A stretch of 6,060 nucleotides of DNA, taken from an uncultured Clostridiaceae bacterium. Its GTDB lineage: Bacteria > Bacillota > Clostridia > Lachnospirales > Lachnospiraceae. This document shows positions 1 to 6,060 of this stretch, piece by piece. Location of the stretch: positions 1-6,060 of the forward strand of contig CAUCBQ010000129.1 in assembly GCA_958441075.1 (NCBI GenBank), given 5' to 3'. Position 1 is the first letter of the stretch. Each line of letters starts with the position of its first letter. The position numbers were made by a program, and so were the translations under genes. Below the pieces are notes generated by a model. That model worked only from the letters and a program-made list of their open reading frames with translations, ran no database searches and was not told the DNA's origin.

Positions 1-268
1 ACCTCATACGCCTCCGGCGTTTCTGTGGCATACCGTTACAGCCCAGACGGTTCCGGTGAGAAATTCTCTGCTTTTGGCTGAGGCACTGGTCAAAAATGGC
101 GTCAGTCTGGAATTTCACCTTTATCCAGTGGGCCGCCACGGTCTTGCTCTGGCGTCAGAGGAAACGGCTGACGGTCAGGAAAGCTATATAGAACCTCAGT
201 GTCAGAGCTGGATCAGGCTGGCTGGGATATGGCTGGAGCATTTTCAGGGGGGAACTCTGTCCTTTTAA
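1..268 (+). CDS. Alpha/beta-hydrolase esterase (acetyl-esterase/xylan-esterase-like), 3' partial
   Basis: This is the C-terminal 88 residues of a protein whose start lies left of the window; the frame is open from base 2 and stops with TAA at 266-268. The segment has the layout of the last part of COG0657/BD-FAE-type esterases, which deacetylate sugars or xylan or cleave small esters. A 'PPAFLWHT...VPV.NSLLLAEAL' block (about bases 14-85) normally carries the catalytic Asp. It is followed by 'FHLYPVGRHGLALA', where the His at 137-139 matches the catalytic His. Oddly, the codon where the catalytic Asp is expected (the D of D-x-x-V-P) is GCC, Ala, at 41-43. The nucleophile Ser would be upstream and cannot be checked. 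No signal sequence can be judged. The gene points the same way as the two-component pair, but the AT-rich gap and separate ribosome site do not require a shared transcript. The fold is fairly secure; the substrate is unknown. Confidence 0.8.
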   Translation, partial: PHTPPAFLWHTVTAQTVPVRNSLLLAEALVKNGVSLEFHLYPVGRHGLALASEETADGQESYIEPQCQSWIRLAGIWLEHFQGGTLSF

Positions 269-362
269 AATACTGCAATCATTCTTTAGAAAGTCTTTTA
301 TATTTTATACACCTCATCTTTTATTTTGTATTTTATTATATGGATGTAAGGAGGAAGCGGAT
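269..362 (+). other. AT-rich intergenic leader of the two-component operon
   Basis: This 94-base spacer between the esterase stop and the response-regulator start is strikingly T/A-rich, especially 281-340. That fits a promoter region. Several -10-like hexamers are present (for example TATATT at 299-304 and TATTAT at 334-339), but none has a convincing -35 at 16-18 bases, so no promoter is called. I see no stable hairpin that would terminate the esterase transcript; the only short inverted repeat is CTTT-AG-AAAG around 284-293, too small to count. Confidence 0.4.
348..354 (+). promoter_or_regulatory. Strong Shine-Dalgarno site for the response regulator
   Basis: AAGGAGG lies 8 bases upstream of the ATG at 363, a near-perfect anti-16S match at good spacing. 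It fixes the start of the regulator and suggests efficient translation of the first gene of the signalling operon. Confidence 0.8.
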
Positions 363-1073
363 ATGAGCGGGGATCGGATACTGTTAGTGGAGGATGACAA
401 AGAAATACGGGAGGGTGTGGAAATCTTCTTAAAAAGTCAGGGCTATGAGGTTTTTCAGGCAGCCGACGGTCTGGAGGGACTGGAAATTCTTAAAAACCAG
501 GCCATTGACCTTGCTATTGTAGATGTAATGATGCCGCGGATGGACGGTATTACCATGGTGGCAAGACTGCGGGAAAGCTTCGATTTTCCGGTACTTTTCC
601 TTTCTGCAAAGTCAGAGGAGGTAGATAAGATACTGGGGCTTAACATGGGCGCGGACGACTATATCACAAAGCCATTTACGCCAATGGAGCTTTTAGCCAG
701 AGTGAATTCCCATCTCAGGCGTTATCACCGTTTTATGGACCGTCTGCATTTGGGGGTGGAAGAAAGAGCCAGAATCTACCGGGCCGGGGGTCTGGAGGTA
801 AATGAGGATACGGTCAGCGTTACTATTGATGACCGGCCGGTAAAGGTAACGCCCATTGAATTTAAGATTCTTCTGCTTTTGATCCGCAATCCGGGCCGGG
901 TGTTCCCGGCAGATGAGATCTATGAGCGTGTGTGGAACGAACGTGCAATCAATACGGATACAGTTATGGTTCATATCCGCAATCTTCGGGAAAAAATAGA
1001 AGTGAATCCGAAAGATCCAAAATATTTAAAGGTGGTGTGGGGAGTTGGATACAAGATTGAAAAACAGCCGTAG
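363..1073 (+). CDS. OmpR/PhoB-family DNA-binding response regulator
   Basis: This is a cytoplasmic transcription factor that should be phosphorylated by the kinase encoded immediately downstream. Its 236 residues are the usual length for the family. The receiver domain (about 4-118) has the acidic pocket Glu10-Asp11-Asp12, the phospho-acceptor Asp54 in 'AIVDVMMPRMDG', the switch Ser81 in 'LFLSAK', and Lys103 in 'DDYITKPF'. A linker of about 20 residues leads to a C-terminal winged helix-turn-helix (about 140-236). That domain has the 'VTPIEFKILLLLIRNPGRVF' block, the recognition-helix region 'DTVMVHIRNLREKI', and the terminal wing 'VWGVGYKIE'. The ATG is supported by AAGGAGG 8 bases upstream. 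The last 29 bases overlap the kinase start. All key residues are intact, so it should be functional. Its regulon cannot be read from this window; I saw no convincing direct-repeat operator in its own leader. The family call is firm; no specific name (VanR, PhoB, WalR) is justified. Confidence 0.95.
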   Translation: MSGDRILLVEDDKEIREGVEIFLKSQGYEVFQAADGLEGLEILKNQAIDLAIVDVMMPRMDGITMVARLRESFDFPVLFLSAKSEEVDKILGLNMGADDYITKPFTPMELLARVNSHLRRYHRFMDRLHLGVEERARIYRAGGLEVNEDTVSVTIDDRPVKVTPIEFKILLLLIRNPGRVFPADEIYERVWNERAINTDTVMVHIRNLREKIEVNPKDPKYLKVVWGVGYKIEKQP

Positions 1074-3597
1074 CAAACACTGGATCGGCATTTTGCTGAT
1101 CGTAATTCTGGTTGCCGCATCTGCAGCGGCAACCGTGGGATTTTATCCCTATATGAAACAAAAGGCCGTAAGCCAGAGCAGCGTAAGCAGACAGGAATGG
1201 GAAAATGACAGTGGCCGTTTTGATAATCTGGCTACTCAAATTATGAATTTCAGCTATGTGATCTGGCACCAGCAGAAACAGGAGGAAAATGGTGGGATTC
1301 TCACCTGGTCCCAGACATTCCTTCCGGATCTGGATGAGAAGGCAGCCGCACCTGCCTATGAAGGCGAGTCTGAGCTTATGACAGACCGGCTGGGAACCAT
1401 GCAGGAGGTTCAGTCGCAGATCGAGGAACTGGGGCGGCGTTGGGAAGAGATGTACGGACGGTATAATGGGACCCTGATCCGCTATATGGTTACAGGGCCT
1501 GAGGGTCAGTGCCTGCGGAGCAATGTAATTGATCCGGAAGTCATTTTCGCAAAAGAACCGGAGACAAATGAGATTCAGTTTACCGCAGAATTTACTTCCG
1601 GAGGGAGGCTTGGCATAACCGATCTGAAAGGAGATGCAGACAGCTGCAGCCGTATTTTTCAGGCAATGACTACATATGAGTTTTATGATCCCATTGAAAT
1701 GCGGCTGGGAAGCCAGTACCGCAGCAGCGGCGTAGAATTTCAGGGACCAAGGGATATGAAGATCCGTTTCCTGTGCGATCTTACAGATACAGACAGCGGC
1801 TTTTACGGAAACCGTGCGGAAGAAGAGGGGGTGAGAAGCTGGGATTATCAGAATGGCGGAGGATATTTTATGGTTGTATGTACTGCCGCGGCGGTTATTA
1901 TACTGGCTGCTCTGGCACTGCCCTCCATCCGTTCTCTGGAAATCGGACGCAGCGTTTTGTGCCGTCTTTCCTTTGAACCTTTAAGCCTGATTGGAATGCT
2001 GTGGTTTGGAACCTTAATCAGCAGTATTCCGGTAGAATTAATCCATGCAACTATGGAGGGCTATTTATCAAGGGAATGGCTGCAGGCCGGATTTACAGAG
2101 GGAGCTGCGCACATGATAACCCTTTTGGTCAACGTACTGTTCTGGATTATCATGTATGGGGTTCTTTACTGGGGCATTACCTGCATACGCGCTGTGTTTA
2201 CGCTGGGGCTCTGGCGCTATTTTAAGGAACGAACCTGGCTGGGCCGTTTCCTGCGGTTTGTGAAGCGCTGGACCGTAAAAGGTCTGGATCTGTTTTCCAA
2301 CACTGACTGGGAGGGAAAGTCTACCCGTATGATCGGAAAGGCTGTGATTGCCAACTTCATTATCCTGGCTCTTATTTCCTGTCTGTGGTTCTGGGGAATT
2401 GGAGCGCTGATTCTCTACTCGCTGGTACTGTTTTTCCTTCTGAAAAAATACTGGGGGAAAATGGAAACCAAATACAGACTTCTGTTAAAGGGAATCAATG
2501 CCATGGCAGAAGGTGATCTGGATGTGGAGTTAGATGAGGATCTTGGGGTATTTGAACCTCTGAAGGAACAGCTTTCCCATATTCGCGACGGCTTTAAAAA
2601 GGCAGTGGCTCAGGAAGTAAAAAGCGAGCGCACCAAATCAGAGCTGATTACGAATGTGTCCCATGATCTAAAGACTCCTCTGACTGCCATTATTACATAT
2701 ATCAACCTCCTAAAGCAGGATAACCTGTCAGAAGAGGAGCGAAGCTCCTATATTCAGGTATTGGACCGCAAATCCATGCGCTTAAAGGAACTGATAGAAG
2801 ACCTTTTTGAGGTCAGCAAGGCAAACAGCGGTACGGTGAACCTTCATCTGGAAGAGGTGGAAATTGTGAGCCTGATGAAGCAGGTGCGCTGTGAGATGAC
2901 AGACAAGATTGAAAAGAGCGGTGTGGACTTCCGGTTTCATCTGCCAAAAGAGAAGATCTTCCTCCGGCTGGACGGACAGAAAACCTGCCGTATCTTTGAA
3001 AATCTTATGGTAAATATTACAAAGTATGCCATGAAGGGCACCAGAGCTTACATTCAGATTAAACGTGAGGAAGACGGCTACGTGACTGTTTCCATGCGGA
3101 ATATTTCAGAGCATGAATTAAAGGTATCTCCGGATGAGCTTACAGAACGTTTTGTACGGGGGGATGAATCCCGCAATACAGAAGGGTCCGGTCTTGGGCT
3201 TGCTATCGCAAGAAGCTTTACCGAAGCTCAGGGCGGTACTATGAAGCTGGAAGTGGAGGACGATCTCTTTAAGGTTACGGTGCGGTGGAAGGAGGAAAAG
3301 ATGGAAAAACCTCCCGTCCATACGGAACCGGTGGAGGAAGCCGATCCCCTGAAATCTGCCGATTTACAGCCTGTTGATTCACAGGCTTTGGATGTACAGA
3401 ATGTTGATCCGCAGGCCTCGGATGTACAGTCTGCCAGTTCGCTGCCTTCTGGTTTACAGCCTGCCAATTTACAGCTCTCCGGTCAACAGCACTCCGGTCC
3501 GCGTCCATCAGTTCCGCCCTCATTTGCCTGGTGGGACCCTGAGCAAAATGAGATTTTGGAGGAGCAGAAATCAGGGCAGGAGCCAGATGAAGAATAA
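1045..3597 (+). CDS. Large six-TM sensor histidine kinase with repeat-bearing C-terminal tail
   Basis: This is a membrane sensor kinase of 850 residues, long for the class, and the probable partner of the adjacent regulator. Seen in order: TM1 (about 13-33); an extracytoplasmic region (about 37-272) that I do not recognise; TM2 (273-293); TM3 (312-333); TM4 (355-380); a basic cytoplasmic loop (381-430); TM5 and TM6 (about 433-468); a HAMP-like linker (about 476-525); HisKA with phospho-acceptor His540 in 'NVSHDLKTPLTA'; and a HATPase domain (about 640-748) with the N-box around Asn657 and G2 box 'EGSGLGLAIA' (713-722). Positive residues in the loops fit all soluble catalytic parts being inside. 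The usual D-x-G-x-G box is replaced by 'MRNISEHEL', a form I recall from other Firmicutes kinases. Residues 751-850 form a Pro/Gln/acid-rich tail with a five-residue repeat. The start is TTG at 1045, with AAAGGTGG at 1028-1035; a second TTG at 1057 is possible, and the first in-frame ATG lies beyond TM1. Kinase identity is certain; the signal is unknown. Confidence 0.93.
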   Translation: MDTRLKNSRSKHWIGILLIVILVAASAAATVGFYPYMKQKAVSQSSVSRQEWENDSGRFDNLATQIMNFSYVIWHQQKQEENGGILTWSQTFLPDLDEKAAAPAYEGESELMTDRLGTMQEVQSQIEELGRRWEEMYGRYNGTLIRYMVTGPEGQCLRSNVIDPEVIFAKEPETNEIQFTAEFTSGGRLGITDLKGDADSCSRIFQAMTTYEFYDPIEMRLGSQYRSSGVEFQGPRDMKIRFLCDLTDTDSGFYGNRAEEEGVRSWDYQNGGGYFMVVCTAAAVIILAALALPSIRSLEIGRSVLCRLSFEPLSLIGMLWFGTLISSIPVELIHATMEGYLSREWLQAGFTEGAAHMITLLVNVLFWIIMYGVLYWGITCIRAVFTLGLWRYFKERTWLGRFLRFVKRWTVKGLDLFSNTDWEGKSTRMIGKAVIANFIILALISCLWFWGIGALILYSLVLFFLLKKYWGKMETKYRLLLKGINAMAEGDLDVELDEDLGVFEPLKEQLSHIRDGFKKAVAQEVKSERTKSELITNVSHDLKTPLTAIITYINLLKQDNLSEEERSSYIQVLDRKSMRLKELIEDLFEVSKANSGTVNLHLEEVEIVSLMKQVRCEMTDKIEKSGVDFRFHLPKEKIFLRLDGQKTCRIFENLMVNITKYAMKGTRAYIQIKREEDGYVTVSMRNISEHELKVSPDELTERFVRGDESRNTEGSGLGLAIARSFTEAQGGTMKLEVEDDLFKVTVRWKEEKMEKPPVHTEPVEEADPLKSADLQPVDSQALDVQNVDPQASDVQSASSLPSGLQPANLQLSGQQHSGPRPSVPPSFAWWDPEQNEILEEQKSGQEPDEE
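3355..3504 (+). repeat. 15-bp tandem repeat (about 10 degenerate units) encoding pentapeptides
   Basis: Within the kinase's C-terminal tail, ten consecutive 15-base units can be laid out without gaps. The consensus is close to NCTGCCGATTTACAG. Eight of the ten units end in CAG; the exceptions end in CTG (3442-3444) and CGT (3502-3504). At protein level Gln recurs every fifth residue at 775, 780, 785, 790, 795, 805, 810 and 815, giving units such as SADLQ, PVDSQ, ALDVQ, NVDPQ, ASDVQ, PSGLQ and PANLQ. The units have diverged but the frame and length (a multiple of 3) are kept. That points to an old slippage-type expansion maintained as protein, not to a random low-complexity stretch. Confidence 0.8.
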
Positions 3598-3640
3598 ATT
3601 TTGAAAAACAGAAAAACTTCAAAAATATCGCAGAAACCAA

Positions 3641-3686
3641 AAACTCCCCCACAGACAGAGCGGTATGCCAGTCTGTGGGGGAGTTT
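3641..3686. terminator. Bidirectional intrinsic terminator between convergent operons
   Basis: AAACTCCCCCACAGAC (3641-3656) and GTCTGTGGGGGAGTTT (3671-3686) are perfect 16-base reverse complements around a 14-base loop, giving a very stable stem with a run of five G:C pairs. On the minus strand the stem runs straight into a T-rich tract (complement of the A-rich 3604-3643), which is classical for terminating the hydrogenase transcript. On the plus strand only a short TTTGT follows, so termination of the kinase message there rests on stem strength and the A-rich/T-rich flanks and is less certain. Confidence 0.85.
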
Positions 3687-3695
3687 GTATGACAG

Positions 3696-3715
3696 GCGCC
3701 CGGTGATACGGGCGC
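3696..3715. other. Small GC-rich hairpin downstream of the hydrogenase gene
   Basis: GCGCCCG (3696-3702) and CGGGCGC (3709-3715) pair perfectly around the 6-base loop GTGATA. No T-tract follows on either strand, so on its own it is not a typical intrinsic terminator. Lying between the hydrogenase stop codon and the main terminator, it could stabilise the 3' end of the hydrogenase mRNA; that role is inference. Confidence 0.5.
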
Positions 3716-3740
3716 ACTTCTGATGCTTTAAACACAAACA

Positions 3741-5486
3741 TCAGTGTTTGTTAACGCTTCTCTTTACATAGCTGGTATGCAGCAGGTGATGTGCCTTTTC
3801 GCTTCCGGGTTCTCCCAGATAGGTGGCGTACAGTTCCTTAATAGCCGGATTTTCATGGGACTTGCGGAGTGTATTTGCCTCATCGCTGTCGTAGAGTACC
3901 TTGGCTCTCAGACTGCGGATATCCACTGTATTGCGGATATAACCTGGCTGCTGAGGCTGGCCGCCGCCGTTGACGCAGCCGCCGGGACATCCCATGATCT
4001 CGATGAAGTGATAGTCGGCTTCACCGGATTTTACTTTTTTAAGAAGCTCTCTGGCATTTCCAAGGCCGGAGGCTACAGCAACCTTTACATCCATATCTGC
4101 TACATGATAGGTTGCCTCCTTGATGCCTGCGGTGCCGCGGACCTCATGGAATTCAAGCTTGGGAAGCTCCTCGCCGGTAAGGGTTTCAACTGCAGTTCTC
4201 AAAGCAGCCTCCATAACGCCTCCTGTAGCGCCGAAGATAACGCCTGCGCCGGAACCAAGGCCCAGGGGCTCGTCAAAGCTCTCATCGGGCAGTTCCAGGA
4301 AGCGGATTCTTGCCTTGCGGATCATCCGGGCCAGCTCTCTGGTGGTAATGGAGATATCCACATCCGGTACTCCATTGGCAGCCTCGTCCTCTCTTCCGAT
4401 CTCAAATTTCTTTGCCGTACAGGGCATTACGCTGACGCATACGATATCCTTTGGATCAATCCCCATTTTCTCAGCATAGTAGGATTTGGCAATGGCTCCG
4501 AACATCTGCTGTGGAGATTTACAGGTGGAAAGATTTTCCGTCATATCCGGGAAATAGTGTTCGCAGTATTTAACCCAGCCCGGAGAACAGGAGGTAATCA
4601 TAGGCAGAACACCGCCGTTTTTTACACGCTCTAAAAATTCGTGAGCTTCCTCCATGATAGTCAGATCAGCAGAGAAGTCGGTATCAAATACGCGGTCAAA
4701 GCCCAGACGGTGTAATGCAGCAGCCATTTTTCCCTCTGTATTGGTGCCAATGGGAAGGCCGAATTCCTCGCCCAGGGCAGCACGGACAGCCGGAGCAGTC
4801 TGAACAATTACATGCTTGGATGGATCTGCAATAGCGGCGAATACCTCGTCGGTGCAGTCCTTTTCCTGAAGGGCTCCTGTAGGACAGACAGCAATACACT
4901 GACCACAGGAGACGCAGGAGGTTTCGCCAAGCCCCATACCGAAGGCAGAGCCGATTTCAGTTGCAAAGCCGCGGTTATTGGCTCCGATGACGCCGATGCC
5001 CTGTACCTCGCTGCACACTGCCACACAGCGGCGGCAGAGGATACATTTGCTGTTGTCACGGATCATATGAGCGGCAGAGGTGTCGATCTCAGAAGGTGTG
5101 GTTTCACCGTCATAATATCCTTCATCTTCTACGCCCAGCTCTCTGGCAAGTTCCTGAAGCTCACAGTGACCGCTGCGTACACAGGACAGGCAGGAGCGGT
5201 TATGGTTGGATAATAAAAGCTGGATGGTTTTTTTTCTGGAATCCATGACCTTTGGAGTATTGGTAAATACTTCCATTCCTTCTTCCGCAGGATATACGCA
5301 GGAAGTAACCAGCTTTCCGTTCTTTAATTCTACAATACATACACGGCAGGCGCCGATTTCGTTGATCTCTTTTAAGAAGCATAAGGTAGGGATCTCGATA
5401 TGCGCCAGTCTTGCTGCCTCCAGGATGGTTGAGCCCTTGGGAGCAGTGACTTCAATGCCGTTGATTTTCAGTTTGATCGTTTCCAT
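3741..5486 (-). CDS. hndD: [FeFe] hydrogenase catalytic subunit, HndD/HydA type
   Basis: This cytoplasmic enzyme interconverts protons plus electrons and H2 at the H-cluster. With the NuoF-like partner encoded just upstream it should couple this to NAD(P)H, possibly with ferredoxin (bifurcation). At 581 residues it is close to the family norm. Modules in order: a plant-type [2Fe-2S] ferredoxin domain (Cys36, 47, 50, 63); a His-Cys3 [4Fe-4S] site (His95, Cys99, 102, 108); two [4Fe-4S] sites (Cys148/151/154/158 and Cys191/194/197/201); then the H-cluster domain with L1 'TSCSPGW' (Cys300), L2 'MPCTAKKFE' (Cys356) and L3 'MGCPGGCVNGGG' (Cys500, Cys504); then a C-terminal small-subunit-like segment ending in 'HHLLHTSY' (about 515-573). 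L1 has Ser301 where the classic motif has a second Cys. The ATG at 5484-5486 is preceded by GGGAGGG (complement of 5495-5501) with an 8-base gap. The gene starts 17 bases after the upstream gene's stop, so they are co-transcribed. The symbol hydA is equally usable. Confidence 0.96.
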   Translation of the reverse strand: METIKLKINGIEVTAPKGSTILEAARLAHIEIPTLCFLKEINEIGACRVCIVELKNGKLVTSCVYPAEEGMEVFTNTPKVMDSRKKTIQLLLSNHNRSCLSCVRSGHCELQELARELGVEDEGYYDGETTPSEIDTSAAHMIRDNSKCILCRRCVAVCSEVQGIGVIGANNRGFATEIGSAFGMGLGETSCVSCGQCIAVCPTGALQEKDCTDEVFAAIADPSKHVIVQTAPAVRAALGEEFGLPIGTNTEGKMAAALHRLGFDRVFDTDFSADLTIMEEAHEFLERVKNGGVLPMITSCSPGWVKYCEHYFPDMTENLSTCKSPQQMFGAIAKSYYAEKMGIDPKDIVCVSVMPCTAKKFEIGREDEAANGVPDVDISITTRELARMIRKARIRFLELPDESFDEPLGLGSGAGVIFGATGGVMEAALRTAVETLTGEELPKLEFHEVRGTAGIKEATYHVADMDVKVAVASGLGNARELLKKVKSGEADYHFIEIMGCPGGCVNGGGQPQQPGYIRNTVDIRSLRAKVLYDSDEANTLRKSHENPAIKELYATYLGEPGSEKAHHLLHTSYVKRSVNKH

Positions 5487-5494
5487 CGTCTATT

Positions 5495-5501
5495 CCCTCC
5501 C
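5495..5501 (-). promoter_or_regulatory. Shine-Dalgarno site for the hydrogenase catalytic subunit
   Basis: Read on the minus strand, GGGAGGG lies 8 bases before the ATG and fills most of the 17-base gap after the TAA of the upstream subunit gene. It decides the start and shows the two subunits are translated independently from one message, not as a fusion. Confidence 0.75.
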
Positions 5502-5503
5502 TT

Positions 5504-6060
5504 TTATTTCTTATAGATTGCGCCGAATTTACATTTCTCCATGCAGGCACCGCACTTGATACACTTGTTCTGGTCAATAATGTGCGGATTCTTTACAGAG
5601 CCGATGATTGCTCCGGCAGGACAGGTGCGGGCGCACAGAGTACAGCCGCGGCACTTGTCACGGTCAATGTTGTAGGATAAGAGTGCCTTGCAGACGCCGG
5701 CAGGACAGCGTTTTTCCTTGATGTGGGCCTCGTATTCGTCACGGAAGTACCGCAGGGTGGAAAGCACCGGATTTGGGGCTGTCTGTCCCAGTCCGCAGAG
5801 AGAATTATTCTTTACATAGTAGCAGAGCTCTTCCAGCTTATCCAGATCAGACATATCAGCCTGTCCCTTGGTTATCTTTGTGAGGATTTCTAGCATACGC
5901 TTGGTGCCGATGCGGCAGGCGGTACACTTGCCGCAGGATTCTTCGACTGTAAATTCCAGGAAGAATTTGGCAATATCTACCATACAGTCATCCTCATCCA
6001 TGACGATCAGACCGCCGGAACCCATCATGGAACCAATGGAAATCAGGTTGTCGTAGTCAA
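5504..6060 (-). CDS. hndC: NuoF-like NAD(P)-linked hydrogenase subunit (HndC/HydB type), C-terminal part
   Basis: The last 184 residues of a gene that begins beyond the right edge; the frame stays open to base 6060 and stops with TAA at 5504-5506. The segment opens with the NuoF-typical 'GSMMGSGGLIVMDEDDCMVD'. The NuoF [4Fe-4S] site follows ('ESCGKCTACRIG', then 'SLCGLG'), and after a linker a bacterial-type two-[4Fe-4S] ferredoxin domain ('CRGCTLCARTCPAGAI' and 'CIKCGACMEKCKFGAI') ending at the C-terminus. That added ferredoxin domain separates HndC/HydB-type hydrogenase subunits from respiratory NuoF, and the adjacent hydrogenase gene confirms it. The flavin- and NADH-binding part, and any N-terminal thioredoxin-like [2Fe-2S] domain, lie outside the window. 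The product should accept electrons from or give them to NAD(P)H in the cytoplasm and wire them to HndD. Every visible cluster cysteine is intact. Confidence 0.94.
   Translation of the reverse strand, partial: DYDNLISIGSMMGSGGLIVMDEDDCMVDIAKFFLEFTVEESCGKCTACRIGTKRMLEILTKITKGQADMSDLDKLEELCYYVKNNSLCGLGQTAPNPVLSTLRYFRDEYEAHIKEKRCPAGVCKALLSYNIDRDKCRGCTLCARTCPAGAIIGSVKNPHIIDQNKCIKCGACMEKCKFGAIYKK

Noticed and set aside
269..347. Promoter or riboswitch in the AT-rich leader of the two-component operon
   Set aside because: There are -10-like hexamers but no matching -35, and the region is too short and too poor in pairing for a riboswitch.
3355..3504. CRISPR array or mobile-element terminal repeats
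   Set aside because: The 15-base units are contiguous with no spacers, diverged, and in frame within a coding sequence; they have no resemblance to CRISPR repeat-spacer structure or to insertion-sequence ends.
3275..3652. A 125-codon minus-strand frame with a regular repeated peptide
   Set aside because: The regularity is the antisense image of the 15-base repeat in the kinase tail; the plus-strand frame is the continuation of a clear kinase gene, so the minus frame is not supported.
3657..3670. Possible additional pairing within the loop of the main terminator hairpin
   Set aside because: The loop AGAGCGGTATGCCA offers only G-G/C-C pairs around a loop too tight to form; no extended stem can be supported.
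3744..4634. A 296-codon open frame on the + strand, antisense to the hydrogenase gene
   Set aside because: It lies wholly inside a hydrogenase coding sequence with every cofactor motif intact, its translation has no recognisable domain, and I see no ribosome site worth the name. It is a shadow frame created by codon bias on the other strand.
4812..5213. A 133-codon plus-strand frame opposite the Fe-S region of the hydrogenase
   Set aside because: It is antisense to the Cys-rich ferredoxin-like domains and has no start signal or domain; treated as a shadow.

Overview
The window looks like chromosomal DNA of an anaerobic, hydrogen-metabolising Firmicute, most likely a gut-type Lachnospiraceae/Clostridium cluster XIVa organism. 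The grounds are strong AAGGAGG-type ribosome sites, a TTG start, moderate G+C coding regions with AT-rich spacers, a Gram-positive style OmpR-type two-component pair, and a clostridial multi-subunit [FeFe] hydrogenase. The taxonomy is inferred from protein style only.

Layout, left to right. (1) Bases 1-268, + strand: the 3' end of an alpha/beta-hydrolase esterase that starts outside the window. (2) 269-362: an AT-rich spacer ending in a strong Shine-Dalgarno site. (3) 363-1073, +: a complete OmpR/PhoB-type response regulator. (4) 1045-3597, +: a large 850-residue sensor histidine kinase that overlaps the regulator by 29 bases. It has six predicted membrane segments, a roughly 235-residue extracytoplasmic domain, a HisKA/HATPase core, and an unusual C-terminal tail built on a five-residue (15-base) repeat. 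(5) 3598-3740: a convergent intergenic region with a perfect 16-bp hairpin (probable bidirectional terminator) and a smaller GC-rich hairpin. (6) 3741-5486, - strand: a complete modular [FeFe] hydrogenase catalytic subunit of the HndD/HydA type. (7) 5504-6060, -: the C-terminal third or so of the NuoF-like HndC/HydB subunit, running off the right edge.

How they work together. The regulator and kinase form one translationally coupled signalling operon. The kinase presumably senses an unknown signal at the cell envelope and phosphorylates Asp54 of the regulator. The minus-strand pair belongs to a cytoplasmic NAD(P)-linked, probably electron-bifurcating or confurcating hydrogenase operon. HndC passes electrons from its NADH/flavin part (outside the window) through Fe-S clusters to HndD, where H2 is made or consumed. 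The two operons face each other and share a terminator; nothing in the sequence shows a functional link between them.

I found no mobile element, CRISPR array, tRNA, rRNA, phage gene or obvious defence system. The most unusual structure is the pentapeptide-repeat tail of the kinase. Second-rank oddities are its large unrecognised sensor region, its divergent ATP-binding G1 box, an apparent Asp-to-Ala change at the esterase's catalytic acid, and the TSCSP form of the hydrogenase L1 motif.
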